Below the pieces are notes generated by a model, which did no database searches, was not told the DNA's origin, and worked only from the letters and a program-made list of their open reading frames with translations. A DNA stretch of 64,000 nucleotides from positions 1 to 64,000 of the forward strand of contig JAIEMN010000020.1 of the NCBI GenBank assembly GCA_019752115.1, written 5' to 3'. Position numbers and translations under genes: made by a program. Every line of letters starts with the position of its first letter. Positions within the stretch are counted from its first letter, which is position 1. Source of the DNA: Gemmatimonadaceae bacterium (lineage in GTDB: Bacteria > Gemmatimonadota > Gemmatimonadetes > Gemmatimonadales > Gemmatimonadaceae). Shown here piece by piece: positions 51,719-60,240 of this stretch.

Positions 51719-54474
51719 TCACACTCGGCGGTCCAGCACCTCACGAATCTTGGGCAGCAGCACCTCCGCCGTCAGCGGCTTCTGCAGGAAGTCGATCCCT
51801 GAATCCACCACACCGTGGTGGACGACCACGTTCTCCGTATACCCCGACATGAACACCACGCGCAGGTCAGGGCGAATGCGCCGCAGCCGCTCCGCCAGCT
51901 GGCGCCCGTTCATCTTGGGCATCACGATGTCGGTCAGCATGAGCGGAATCGTGCCACCATGCTGCTCGCAAATCAGCAGCGCCTCGCCGCCGTTGGCCGC
52001 CTCGATCACGTGATATCCCGCACGTTTCAGTATGGCCGAGAGCACCAGGCGGACCTTGGCGTCGTCTTCGACCAGCAGGATCGTCTCCGTGCCGCGGAGG
52101 GTAGCCGTGTCCGGACGGGGAGGCGGTACGGGGTCCTCCACCTCGCCCGCTTGAGGAATGTACACTTTGAAGATCGACCCTTGCCCGGGCTCACTGTACA
52201 CCCAAAGCACACCACCACTCTGCCGGACAATGCCGTAGACGGTTGAAAGGCCAAGGCCGGTGCCTTTTCCCTGCTCTTTGGTGGTGAAGAACGGTTCAAA
52301 GAGATGCGATTGCACCTCCTGGGACATGCCAGAACCGGTGTCGCTAACGGAGAGCATCGCGTGCGGTCCGGCTATCGCTTCCGGATGGGTACGCACATAC
52401 TCGTCGTCGAGCGTGACATTGGAAGTCTCGATGGTCAGACGTCCGCCAGTGGGCATCGCGTCTCGTGCATTCACCACCAGATTCAGCAGGACCTGTTCGA
52501 TCTGGCTCGGATCGACGCGGGTAAGGTACAGCCGCTGCGAGAGTAGGAACGCCAGCTCGATGTCCTCGCCGAGCAGGCGACGTAACAGCGGCTCCATCCC
52601 GGAGATCACGGTGTTCAGATTGAGCACCCGAGGCTCCAGCGCCTGCTTCCGGGAGAACGCGAGGAGCTGTCGGGTCAGGTCACTGGCGCGCCGACCGGCT
52701 CCCAGAATCTCTTCCGTCTCGACCTTCAGCGGATCGCTGCGCAGTTTCTCCGCGAGCAGTTCGCCGTTGCCGAGAATGACCGTGAGCAGATTGTTGAAGT
52801 CGTGCGCGATGCCGCCGGCCAGTCGGCCCACCGCCTCCATCTTTTGCGACTGCCGAAACTTCTCCTCCGTGCGACGCGACACCTCGATCGCCTGCTCCAG
52901 CTCCTGTTGCGCCTGACGGGCGCGCGCCTCGCTGGCTCTTAGGGCCTCCTGCGCCCGCTGCTGTTCGGTCACATCAATCGAGATGCCAGCCAAGAGCGGC
53001 CGCCCCGTGGATTCCCGGATCGCGAACCGGATGGTGTTCCACCAGCGGAGCGTCCCGCTGGCTTCGTCTCCCGTCCGGCGCAACGTGACGACCGGCGCGT
53101 CTGAGGCCAGTGCCCGCGCGTCATCCTGCTCGACGCTGTCCGCCATCTCCGGTGGGAAGAGGTCGAGCGCCGTGCGATTCCACCAAGCGTCGCGGGTCCA
53201 GCCAAGCGCCTGCTCCGCGAAGGGGTTCAGATAAATCATGCGCCCCTCGGCATCCTTCACAAAGGCGATCGCCGGGAGCGCCTGCATGAACGCGTCGAAG
53301 CGCGCCAGCGCATCGGCCAGCGCTCGCTCGTTCCGGCGTCGCGCGGTGATGTCGATGAAGGCGCCCACCGACCCGCGAACCCGTCCGGTGCCATCACGCA
53401 GCGGCTCACTGCCACCGAGCAGATGTCGGACCTCGCCGTCATCGAAGAGCAGATCGAGTTCGGCATCGCGAACAGAGCGGCCGAGGCGAGCGGACTGCTG
53501 GAGCGGGAGATCGTCTTCGGCGATGGGCCGGCCATCCCGCATTGCGTGAAGTGGCGCGGGCGCTCGTCGACCGGCGCCGTGATGGAGACGTTGGCTCCCG
53601 CAGCCGTGCGGAGCAGACGTTGACCGTACGCGTTCGAATCGATGTGGTTAGCCTGCACGTCGCGCGCAATCCAGACCGCGGCTGGCACCGCGTCAAGGAC
53701 GGCGCGCAATTCCTCGGCCGTGTCATCGCCCCGCTGCTCGGCAATCGTGAGCGCGCGCACGGTCTCCAGTTGTTCCGTCAAGTCGATCGACGTGACGCCG
53801 ATCGTGTCGTCAGAGTGGCGAAACACCCGTATCGAGTTGACGCGCCCGTTCGTACGGACCTCGTATTCCCACGCCTCTCCGGTGCGCAGTACGGCGGAGT
53901 ACCGCTGGACACGGTCCGCCACGCGCGCATGGAACACCGACGATCCCAGCACCTCTTCCATTGAGCGACCTGAGAGCGGGCCGACGCCCATCTGTCGCTG
54001 CATCGCGTCGTTCGCTTCAGGAAAGGCGAAGGAAACGATCGCCCCGTCGGCCCCGCGAATCGGTGTGAGGAAGCACACCGCCTCGCGCAGTCCATTGAAC
54101 ATCGTGCGGAACCGGCGCGCCTGACGGTCGAGTTCCTCGGAGAGGTGGGCCGGGTCTCGAATGGGGCGCAGGAGCGTGCACGCCTGCTGCGACTCCCCCT
54201 TCGCCACCACCGTCGAGAGATACTCGATGACACCCTCGGCGCCGTCGGGCCGCGTGATCGTGGCCCGACCGTGGATGACCGCACCGACGCGTCGCTCCCC
54301 GAGTACATCGTGGTCCTCGCGCGGACGCCACACCTCGGATTCGTGCACGCCCTGGAGAGCGGACTCGGGACGACCGAGTAGTTCGCATGCCGCGGGGTTG
54401 GCGTGCTCGATATAGCCGTCAGCTCGGCTGATGAGGAGGCCATCGCTGAGGAGTGGAAGTAGTGTCGCAAGCAT
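51719..54474 (-). pseudogene. Hybrid sensor histidine kinase, broken by a frameshift near 53540
   Basis: Two overlapping frames encode one protein. The N-terminal frame (from 54474) holds PAS domains and runs well past the break as a meaningless Ser/Arg-rich tail. The C-terminal frame resumes at ATG 53542 in the middle of a PAS domain (MRDGRPIAEDDLPL...), continuous with ...ITAPVDERPRHFTQ of the first frame. A one-base loss would explain it. Then follow another PAS, the H-box (GGIAHDFNNLL), N-box (NLVVNARDAM), G boxes (DTGSGM, GKGTGLGLS) and a C-terminal receiver domain (LVEDDAKVR, phosphoacceptor in LTDIVMP, LQKPL). If intact it is a cytoplasmic PAS-HK-REC sensor. It may be a real pseudogene, a sequencing error or two proteins. 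Confidence 0.8.
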
Positions 54475-54763
54475 TGCCAGTTGTCATGAGAGTGAAGCCC
54501 ACCCGGCATATGCTACCGCCGGCCCTCGCCGCACTCTAGAACATCCACGGAGCCGAAGTCCCGGATGAAGTGGGCCACATCGGCGCGAAGTCGTGCGCAT
54601 GGTCGCGCGTACGACGTGGGAGGGGGAGACCGACATCTACCGCGCGCTGCGTGCCCGGACGATGGCCTAGTGCACGCCACGCGTCGAACGATTGGCGCGG
54701 TCTGCGGACCCCCTGTGCCCGGCAATGCGGCGGCCGGTGGCGCGCTCACATCCTCCCGAACGC
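54475..54763. other. Gene-poor stretch with a possible coding remnant
   Basis: No convincing complete gene lies here. On the plus strand a short open stretch ends at a TAG at 54668-54670 and encodes REVVRMVARTTWEGETDIYRALRA before the stop. It looks like the tail of a real protein but has a stop close upstream and no start. It may be a decayed gene end; I could not identify the family. Confidence 0.35.
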
Positions 54764-54796
54764 AAAACGGCGCCCCGACCGAGTCAGGGCGCCGCT
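54764..54796 (-). terminator. Intrinsic terminator of tRNA-Phe
   Basis: On the minus strand GGCGCCC (from 54794) pairs with GGGCGCC (to 54768) and is followed by GTTTTGC. It lies 15 bases after the tRNA 3' end. Confidence 0.85.
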
Positions 54797-54810
54797 TCGT
54801 GTGTGTCCAG

Positions 54811-54883
<73 letters not shown>

Positions 54884-54968
54884 ATACCCCAGCCAGCGCG
54901 TCCGCCGACCAGAGCCTTGCAATATAGCCAGCCCCCGTCCGAAAGGAACCGGGGGCCGGCCATCGCGC

Positions 54969-55622
54969 CTAGTTGCTTCGCTTCACGTGCACCACGTGCG
55001 CATTCACCGCGTGGTTCAGGCGCAGGCCGAACACCCCGTCCGGCCGCACCCGCGCGCGCGGCAGGCTGGCCGCCGGCGTGCCGTTCACCAGGAACCGCAC
55101 CGAATCCGGCCCGGCCTCGATCCGGAGGTCGTTCCGCATCGCGTCAGCGCCCGCCTGCGGCTTGATCGCGGCCAGCGGCGCCCAGTCCACCAGCGTCGTG
55201 GTCTGCTCGCCCACTCGCTGCTTGATGAGGAACTTCCCGTCGTTCCGGAGCAGGAAGTAGGTGTAGCGCTGCCCCGCCCCGGCCAGGTCGGCGCCACCGA
55301 CAAACAGGCCATATCCCTCCTGATCGCGGCCCTTGGTGGGGAACAGGAAGATGCCCGTTTCCACGGCAAACGTGCCCTTCGCCGTGCTGTCGGGGTGATA
55401 CAGAATTGCAGCCGGCCCCATCGTCACGTGGAAGCCCGGCGTCATCTGCGTGAACGCCACCGTGTCGGCGCCACCGCCGTGCATGTCATGCATACCACCC
55501 GCGGCATCCGTACGCACCTGCCACCCGATCGGTCGCTTGCCTTCGTTGCCGCCGGTCAGGTGTTGCGGCTGCTGCGCAGCAAGCGGCGCGGCAGCCAACG
55601 CCAACAGAAGCAGGACGCGCAT
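54969..55622 (-). CDS. Secreted LamG/ConA-like protein, 217 aa
   Basis: The start MRVLLLLALAAAPLAAQQ gives a Sec signal peptide, and GAGG stands upstream. The rest is all beta (FAVETGIFLFPTKGRDQEGYGLFVGGADL and RIEAGPDSVRFLVNGTPAASL), the pattern of LamG- or 3-keto-disaccharide-hydrolase-like (DUF1080) jelly-roll domains. His/Met-rich MHDMHGGG lies near residue 50. A binding function for carbohydrate-like ligands is possible but not shown. It starts 20 bases after queF on the same strand. Confidence 0.75.
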   Translation of the reverse strand: MRVLLLLALAAAPLAAQQPQHLTGGNEGKRPIGWQVRTDAAGGMHDMHGGGADTVAFTQMTPGFHVTMGPAAILYHPDSTAKGTFAVETGIFLFPTKGRDQEGYGLFVGGADLAGAGQRYTYFLLRNDGKFLIKQRVGEQTTTLVDWAPLAAIKPQAGADAMRNDLRIEAGPDSVRFLVNGTPAASLPRARVRPDGVFGLRLNHAVNAHVVHVKRSN

Positions 55623-55642
55623 CGTCCGATCCTCAGCCAGAG

Positions 55643-56032
55643 TTAGGCGGTGTAGCTCGCCGTGATGATGCTCTTGAGCCCACCACGCACCGCAAAATCG
55701 CCGACGACCGTCAGCGCGCGCGGCTGACACGCCGCCACGAGATCATCGAGAATGCGGTTCACGGCGCGCTCGTAAAAAATCCCGTCGTTCCGGAAGCTCC
55801 AGAAGTAGAGCTTGAGGCTCTTGAGCTCGAGACACTTCTCGGCCGGCGTGTACGTGACCTTGATCGTCGCGAAGTCCGGCGCGCCGCCTTCGAGCAGCTT
55901 CAGTTCCACGGCGTCGGTTTCGACGCCGCCAAGCGGACAGAGTGACGTGAACTCGTCCGTCTCCATGTAGATCTCGTAAGCCCGATCCGCATAGGGATTC
56001 GGGAACGTCTCGAGCAGTTCTGGCTTGGGCAT
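55643..56032 (-). CDS. queF: NADPH-dependent 7-cyano-7-deazaguanine (preQ0) reductase QueF
   Basis: The 129-residue single-domain QueF has the nucleophile Cys32 in EFTSLCP, general acid Asp53 in PDFATI, and the NADPH/family block CLELKSLKLYFWSFRNDGIFYE. It reduces preQ0 to preQ1, the last free-base step before queuosine is inserted into tRNA. Between Cys32 and Asp53 there are 20 residues rather than the 6 in the B. subtilis enzyme, so about 14 extra residues lie in the active-site loop (LGGVETDAVELKLLEGGA). A perfect hairpin at 56046-56070 lies upstream, after the rhomboid gene. Confidence 0.93.
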   Translation of the reverse strand: MPKPELLETFPNPYADRAYEIYMETDEFTSLCPLGGVETDAVELKLLEGGAPDFATIKVTYTPAEKCLELKSLKLYFWSFRNDGIFYERAVNRILDDLVAACQPRALTVVGDFAVRGGLKSIITASYTA

Positions 56033-56045
56033 GGCCGAAATGTAA

Positions 56046-56070
56046 ACGGGCCGCCCATCAGGCGGCCCGT
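56046..56070 (-). terminator. Hairpin between the rhomboid gene and queF
   Basis: ACGGGCCGCC (56046-56055) and GGCGGCCCGT (56061-56070) form a perfect 10-bp stem with loop CATCA. On the minus strand it is followed by a short TTT, so it probably ends the rhomboid transcript. Confidence 0.75.
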
Positions 56071-56083
56071 GGTGCGCGCGCGG

Positions 56084-57010
56084 TCAGCTCAGTGACCGCA
56101 GCTTCCTGCTCCACTCGTCCAGCAGCAGCTTCTCCGCCGGGGTGAGGCTCGCGAGCCCCTCGGCGTTGATCTTGTCGAGCACCGCATCGAGCGCCGTGCT
56201 GGGCTGCGTCGGCGACACGGGTGCCGGCTGCGCCGGTGCCGGACGGGGGGCCGGCGGGCGCACCCGCGCCACCGCCGCCTTGCTCTGCGCCACGATATCG
56301 TCGATCTCGCGCTCGGGCCGCGGACGGCTCGTCTTGGGCACGGCGCGCGGCGGCTCATCGCCGTAATCCGGCGCCGGCGCAATGCGGCGACGGAAGCGAT
56401 CGAGACTCCCCGCGCCCGGCACGCGCAGATACACCCAGCCGGCTACCATACCGCCGATGTGCGCCGCGTACGCGGTGCCACCCAGCGAGCCGGCATCGAC
56501 CACCGCCATCGTGATGTTGATCAGCGCCATGAACACCACGAGCCACCGCACCTTCATCGGCACCACACCGAAGAAGAGCACTTCATCGTCGGGCCAGCGG
56601 CTCGCGTATGCCACCGCCACACCGAGAATGGCCGCACTCGCGCCAATCAGCGTGCCGCCGCCGCGCTGGAACATGTAGTGGAAGGCCCAGCCACCCACGC
56701 CACACCAGAGGTAGTACCAGGTGAACGTGCTCGCCCCCCACGCGCGCTCGACGCGCGGCCCGAAGAGCCAGAGCGTCCACATGTTCAGCGGCAGATGCAT
56801 CAGGCTGCCGTGCGCGAACATGTACGTCACCACCGTCCACAGCGAACGCGACGCAAGATCGCCCGACGCGTAGCCGAGCCAGTTCGTCATGTTCGCCGCG
56901 CCGACGAGCGTCTCCTGCACGAAGTACACACCCACGCACAGGCCGATCAGCCAGTACACAGCCGACGGACTGCGCGGTGGGTCAAAATCGTCGTAGGTCA
57001 CGTAGGACAT
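56084..57010 (-). CDS. Rhomboid-family intramembrane serine protease
   Basis: The 308-residue protein has six membrane helices in residues about 15-200. The catalytic Ser125 is in GASAAILG and His184 in AYAAHIGG; His72 and Asn76 (MHLPLNMWTL) complete the oxyanion site. The C-terminal ~110 residues are a soluble Pro/Arg-rich tail ending in a short helical motif (LTPAEKLLLDEWSRKL). It cleaves membrane-anchored substrates; the substrates are unknown. It lies 42 bases downstream of ddl on the same strand. Confidence 0.95.
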   Translation of the reverse strand: MSYVTYDDFDPPRSPSAVYWLIGLCVGVYFVQETLVGAANMTNWLGYASGDLASRSLWTVVTYMFAHGSLMHLPLNMWTLWLFGPRVERAWGASTFTWYYLWCGVGGWAFHYMFQRGGGTLIGASAAILGVAVAYASRWPDDEVLFFGVVPMKVRWLVVFMALINITMAVVDAGSLGGTAYAAHIGGMVAGWVYLRVPGAGSLDRFRRRIAPAPDYGDEPPRAVPKTSRPRPEREIDDIVAQSKAAVARVRPPAPRPAPAQPAPVSPTQPSTALDAVLDKINAEGLASLTPAEKLLLDEWSRKLRSLS

Positions 57011-57052
57011 GCGAGCGAGGCAGGCAGACGTACGAAGAAGGAAGGCAACGCG

Positions 57053-58099
57053 TCAGCGCTTTCGCGCCGCGAGCGCCAAGTGCACGATGCGCTCGCACAG
57101 GTCGGGAAACAAGACGCCGGCCGCCGCCGCCGCCTGTGGGATAAGACTGGTAGGCGTCATCCCCGGCAACGTGTTGGCCTCCAGACACCACGGCTCCCCC
57201 TGAGGATCCAGCCGGAAGTCGATGCGCGCATAACCGCCCAGCTTGAGGGCGTCGAACGCCCGCCGGGCCTGGTCGTTCAGCTTTGCTTGCACTCGCGAAT
57301 CGAGCGTTGCCACGAACTCCTTGGCCATCCCCGGCGTGTACTTGCACTCGTAATCGTAGAGCTCCTTCACCGGCTGGATCTCGATCGTCGGCAGCACGGC
57401 GTCGCCCAGAATGCCGACGGTCAATTCCTGCCCCGGCACGAACCGCTCGAGCATCACTTCGTCGTCGTAGCGGAACGCCTCGCGCACCGCCGGCGCCAGC
57501 TCGGCGGGGGCGCGCACGATCGACAGCCCCACCGTGCTCCCCTGCTTGGACGGCTTCACGATGAGCGGCCAGCCGAGCTGGGCCCCCACGGCCTCGGCAT
57601 CGGGATCGACGCCGGGCGTGGCCATGATCCAGTCGGCGGTCTGCACGCCGGCCGCGCGCAGCACCACCTTGGTGAGATGCTTGTCCATCGCCAGCGCGCT
57701 CGCGAGATGCCCGCTGCCGGTGTAGGTCACGCCGGCCAGATCGAGGAGCGCCTGAATCGTGCCGTCTTCCCCCTGGCCGCCGTGCAGCGCCAGAAAGACA
57801 CAGTCGGCCTCGGTGATCTCGGGCAGGGTGCCAAGCACCGGGCTCAGCGACTCGGCGGCAAGGCCGGCCAGCTGGTCGAGTGACGGCGGGGCGCTGCCCA
57901 CGCCGCCGGCCAGCAGGCTCCGTTCTGTCTCGCGCGTGAGCACGCCATCGGCGGGGTCGAGACAGGTGACGTCGTGCCCCTTCTCACGCAGGGCGACCGC
58001 GATGCGGAGGCCACTGGAGAGGGAGACATCGCGCTCGGCGGACACGCCGCCAAGCAGGACGGTGATGCGCAGCGGGGCGGTCGGGGCGGATTCACTCAT
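57053..58099 (-). CDS. ddl: D-alanine--D-alanine ligase
   Basis: The 348-residue ATP-grasp enzyme has LLGGVSAERDVSLSSG at the N-terminus, the Ddl signature HGGQGEDGTIQALLDLAGVTYTGS and the central loop KPSKQGSTVGL. It also has the C-terminal catalytic block (YARIDFRLDPQGEPWCLEANTLPGMTPTSLIPQAA). It joins two D-Ala for peptidoglycan precursors in the cytoplasm. The Met at 58099 is chosen over one four codons earlier. In the D-Ala loop it shows the usual residues of D-Ala-D-Ala ligases (KYTPG) rather than VanA-type changes. Confidence 0.95.
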   Translation of the reverse strand: MSESAPTAPLRITVLLGGVSAERDVSLSSGLRIAVALREKGHDVTCLDPADGVLTRETERSLLAGGVGSAPPSLDQLAGLAAESLSPVLGTLPEITEADCVFLALHGGQGEDGTIQALLDLAGVTYTGSGHLASALAMDKHLTKVVLRAAGVQTADWIMATPGVDPDAEAVGAQLGWPLIVKPSKQGSTVGLSIVRAPAELAPAVREAFRYDDEVMLERFVPGQELTVGILGDAVLPTIEIQPVKELYDYECKYTPGMAKEFVATLDSRVQAKLNDQARRAFDALKLGGYARIDFRLDPQGEPWCLEANTLPGMTPTSLIPQAAAAAGVLFPDLCERIVHLALAARKR

Positions 58100-58126
58100 G
58101 ATGCCCCGCAATCTAGGCGTCAGCCG

Positions 58127-58441
58127 CTACGGCGTCTGTGCCAGGGCGTACGCCATCACGCGGTCGAGGATGGCCGGATCGGGGACGCGCTCCCACTCCT
58201 GCAGGATGATCACCCGATCCCACGGGTCGAGGGTGACATGCCGCCCGGTCCGCGGCGCCTCGGGGTCAATCGCGATCCACGCCTGCCAGAGCGTGAGGCC
58301 GTCGGTGTTGAGGACCACGCCGTGGGCGTCTTCCCACGTGGACGGACGCGGGTCGGCCAGCAGGGCGGCCAGGCGCCCGCGGCTGAAGTCCCGCAGAGGT
58401 GCACCGAGCGCGTCGGTGAACCGGTCGAGTACGTCGATCAT
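58127..58441 (-). CDS. Hypothetical protein, 104 aa
   Basis: The family is not recognised. A small soluble protein starting MIDVLDRFTDALGAPL, without signal peptide or membrane helices. It is rich in Trp (four, e.g. STWEDAHG, LWQAWIAID, DPWDRVIILQEWE). It lies 27 bases upstream of ddl on the same strand and may be cotranscribed. The Met at 58441 is preferred over a Pro/Gly-rich extension. Confidence 0.65.
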   Translation of the reverse strand: MIDVLDRFTDALGAPLRDFSRGRLAALLADPRPSTWEDAHGVVLNTDGLTLWQAWIAIDPEAPRTGRHVTLDPWDRVIILQEWERVPDPAILDRVMAYALAQTP

Positions 58442-58586
58442 GAAGGCTGGTACAGGTGACGGGTCGCCTCCAAGGCCGCATCGCGCCGTCGGCACCCGTA
58501 GTGGGGAGACGGGCGAGGGGAGGGGAGGTCACGAGGGCTCCGAAATCGGAGATGAGAGGTGAGCAACCCCCGAGAGCTCAGGCAGA

Positions 58587-58668
58587 AGAACGTCAGGGGG
58601 AAGAGCTCAGGACCGCATGCAGTCCTGAGCTCTCCCCCCTGACGTTCTCCCCCCTGATCTCTCAGGGG
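58587..58668. repeat. REP-like palindromic element
   Basis: Segments 58587-58613 and 58622-58648 are a 27-bp inverted repeat with one mismatch and an 8-base loop that itself contains GCATGC. Just after it, CCCCTGA-TCTC-TCAGGGG (ending 58668) is another small hairpin, and AGAGCTCAGG occurs again at 58574-58583. It lies between the CBS stop codon and the next gene on the minus strand. It can act as terminator or 3' stabiliser and has the look of a repeated extragenic palindrome. Confidence 0.8.
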
Positions 58669-58683
58669 TGACCATCCCGCCCA

Positions 58684-60117
58684 CTAGCGATGCATGAGGT
58701 ACTCGAGGACATCAAAGCGCGTGACGATTCCCTGGATCACTCCATCCTTCCGCATCAGCACCGCCCGATTCGACTTCGACAGCATCTTCGCCACGCCTTC
58801 CACGGGCGCGTCGGCGTCGACGACGGGGAACGGCTGATCCATCACATCACTCACCGTCTTGTCGAGCACCTTGGGATCGGCCAGGGACTGCGAGGTGAGC
58901 TGCGACTCGGCCACGCTCCCCACGCACATCGCGCCGTCCATCACCGGTGCCTGCGACACGTTGTGCAGCGCGAGCAGACGAATCGTCTGCCGCACCGTGG
59001 CACCGGGGGAGACGCTCACGATGGCGGGCGCGCTCGCGTCCTTGTTGCCCAGCACACTCGCGATGTTCGTCTGCGGCGTGTCGAGCAGCTGATTCTCGCG
59101 CATCCACTCGTCGTTGAACACCTTGCTGAGATAGCGCTCGCCCGTGTCGCAGAGGAAGGTGACGACGCAGGCGTTGGGATCATCGAGCCGGCGCGCGACC
59201 GTAAGCGCGGCGTGCGCGATCATGCCGGCGCTGCCTCCCACGAAGATCCCTTCTTCGCGCGTGAGGCGCCGCGCCATGCTGAAGGCATCCTTGTCGCTCA
59301 CCGAGATGAATTCGTCGATGACGTCCATGTCGAGCGTCTTCGGCACACAGTCCTGCCCCACGCCTTCGACCTTGTACGGCGCCCCACTCGGATGCCCTTC
59401 GCCCTTGCTGCGCCACAGTTCGGCAAGCACGGAGCCCATGGGGTCGGCCGCGATGATCTTGATGTTCGGATTCATCGACTTGAGGTAGCGCGCCACGCCC
59501 GTAATGGTGCCCCCGGTGCCGGCACCGGCCACGAAGTGCGTGATGCGCCCGCCGGTCTGCTCCCAGAGTTCCGGGCCGGTCGTGGCGACATGCGCCGCCG
59601 GATTCGCCGGATTCTCGAACTGCCCCGCCAGCACCGCACCCGGCGTCTCCCGCACGATGCGCTTGGCCATCTGCACATAGTTCTGCGGATGATCGGGGGG
59701 CACGGCGGTGGGCGTGATGATCACTTCGGCACCGAACGCCTTGAGGAGCCGGACCTTCTCCTGGCTCATCTTGTCGGGCATGGTGAAGATGCACTTGTAG
59801 CCCTTGAGCGCCGCGGCGATCGCGAGCCCCACCCCCGTATTGCCGCTCGTGGCCTCGACGATCGTCCCCCCCGGCTTGAGCGTGCCGGCGGCTTCGTGGG
59901 CCTCGATCATCGGCAGTCCGATGCGATCCTTGACGCTGCCACCGGGGTTAAAGAAGTCCGCCTTCCCGAAGAGCGGGGTGCGGATCCCCTTCGCCACCCG
60001 CGACAGGCGGATCAGCGGCGTCCAGCCGATGGTATCGAGGACGTTGTCGTAGGGGCGACGATGCCGGAGGTGACCGTCAGCGGTCACCATGGCGTCGGTG
60101 GGGAGGGTGGTGGCCAT
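58684..60117 (-). CDS. PLP-dependent cystathionine beta-synthase with CBS domains
   Basis: The 477-residue protein has the beta-family PLP fold: Lys63 in GGSVKDR, TSGNTGVGLA, the glycine loop GAGTGGTITGV and GGSAGM. The C-terminal ~140 residues form two CBS domains. Known proteins with this layout join serine and homocysteine to cystathionine (transsulfuration) or make cysteine. Bacterial forms lack the heme domain, as here. The pattern TSGNTG and EGVGQDCVP favours CBS over O-acetylserine sulfhydrylase, but the activity must be tested. The ATG is used; a TTG five codons earlier is less likely. Confidence 0.92.
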   Translation of the reverse strand: MATTLPTDAMVTADGHLRHRRPYDNVLDTIGWTPLIRLSRVAKGIRTPLFGKADFFNPGGSVKDRIGLPMIEAHEAAGTLKPGGTIVEATSGNTGVGLAIAAALKGYKCIFTMPDKMSQEKVRLLKAFGAEVIITPTAVPPDHPQNYVQMAKRIVRETPGAVLAGQFENPANPAAHVATTGPELWEQTGGRITHFVAGAGTGGTITGVARYLKSMNPNIKIIAADPMGSVLAELWRSKGEGHPSGAPYKVEGVGQDCVPKTLDMDVIDEFISVSDKDAFSMARRLTREEGIFVGGSAGMIAHAALTVARRLDDPNACVVTFLCDTGERYLSKVFNDEWMRENQLLDTPQTNIASVLGNKDASAPAIVSVSPGATVRQTIRLLALHNVSQAPVMDGAMCVGSVAESQLTSQSLADPKVLDKTVSDVMDQPFPVVDADAPVEGVAKMLSKSNRAVLMRKDGVIQGIVTRFDVLEYLMHR

Positions 60118-60240
60118 GGCGGGGAGTCCCAAGGGAATAGAATGCCGATGGATCGCTTCGTGGAATGTACACCGAGGTCGTGGGGGAGGCGCGCTCGTGC
60201 GTGTTCCCTTGCAGCAGTGCCGTCACCATCGTTCACCGCT

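Noticed and set aside
51719-54474. Programmed frameshift in the histidine kinase
   Set aside because: No slippery heptamer or clear stimulatory structure at about 53540; a plain indel is simpler.
54513-54749. 78-residue minus-strand open frame upstream of the histidine kinase
   Set aside because: Pro/Arg/Cys-rich with no ribosome-binding site or motif.
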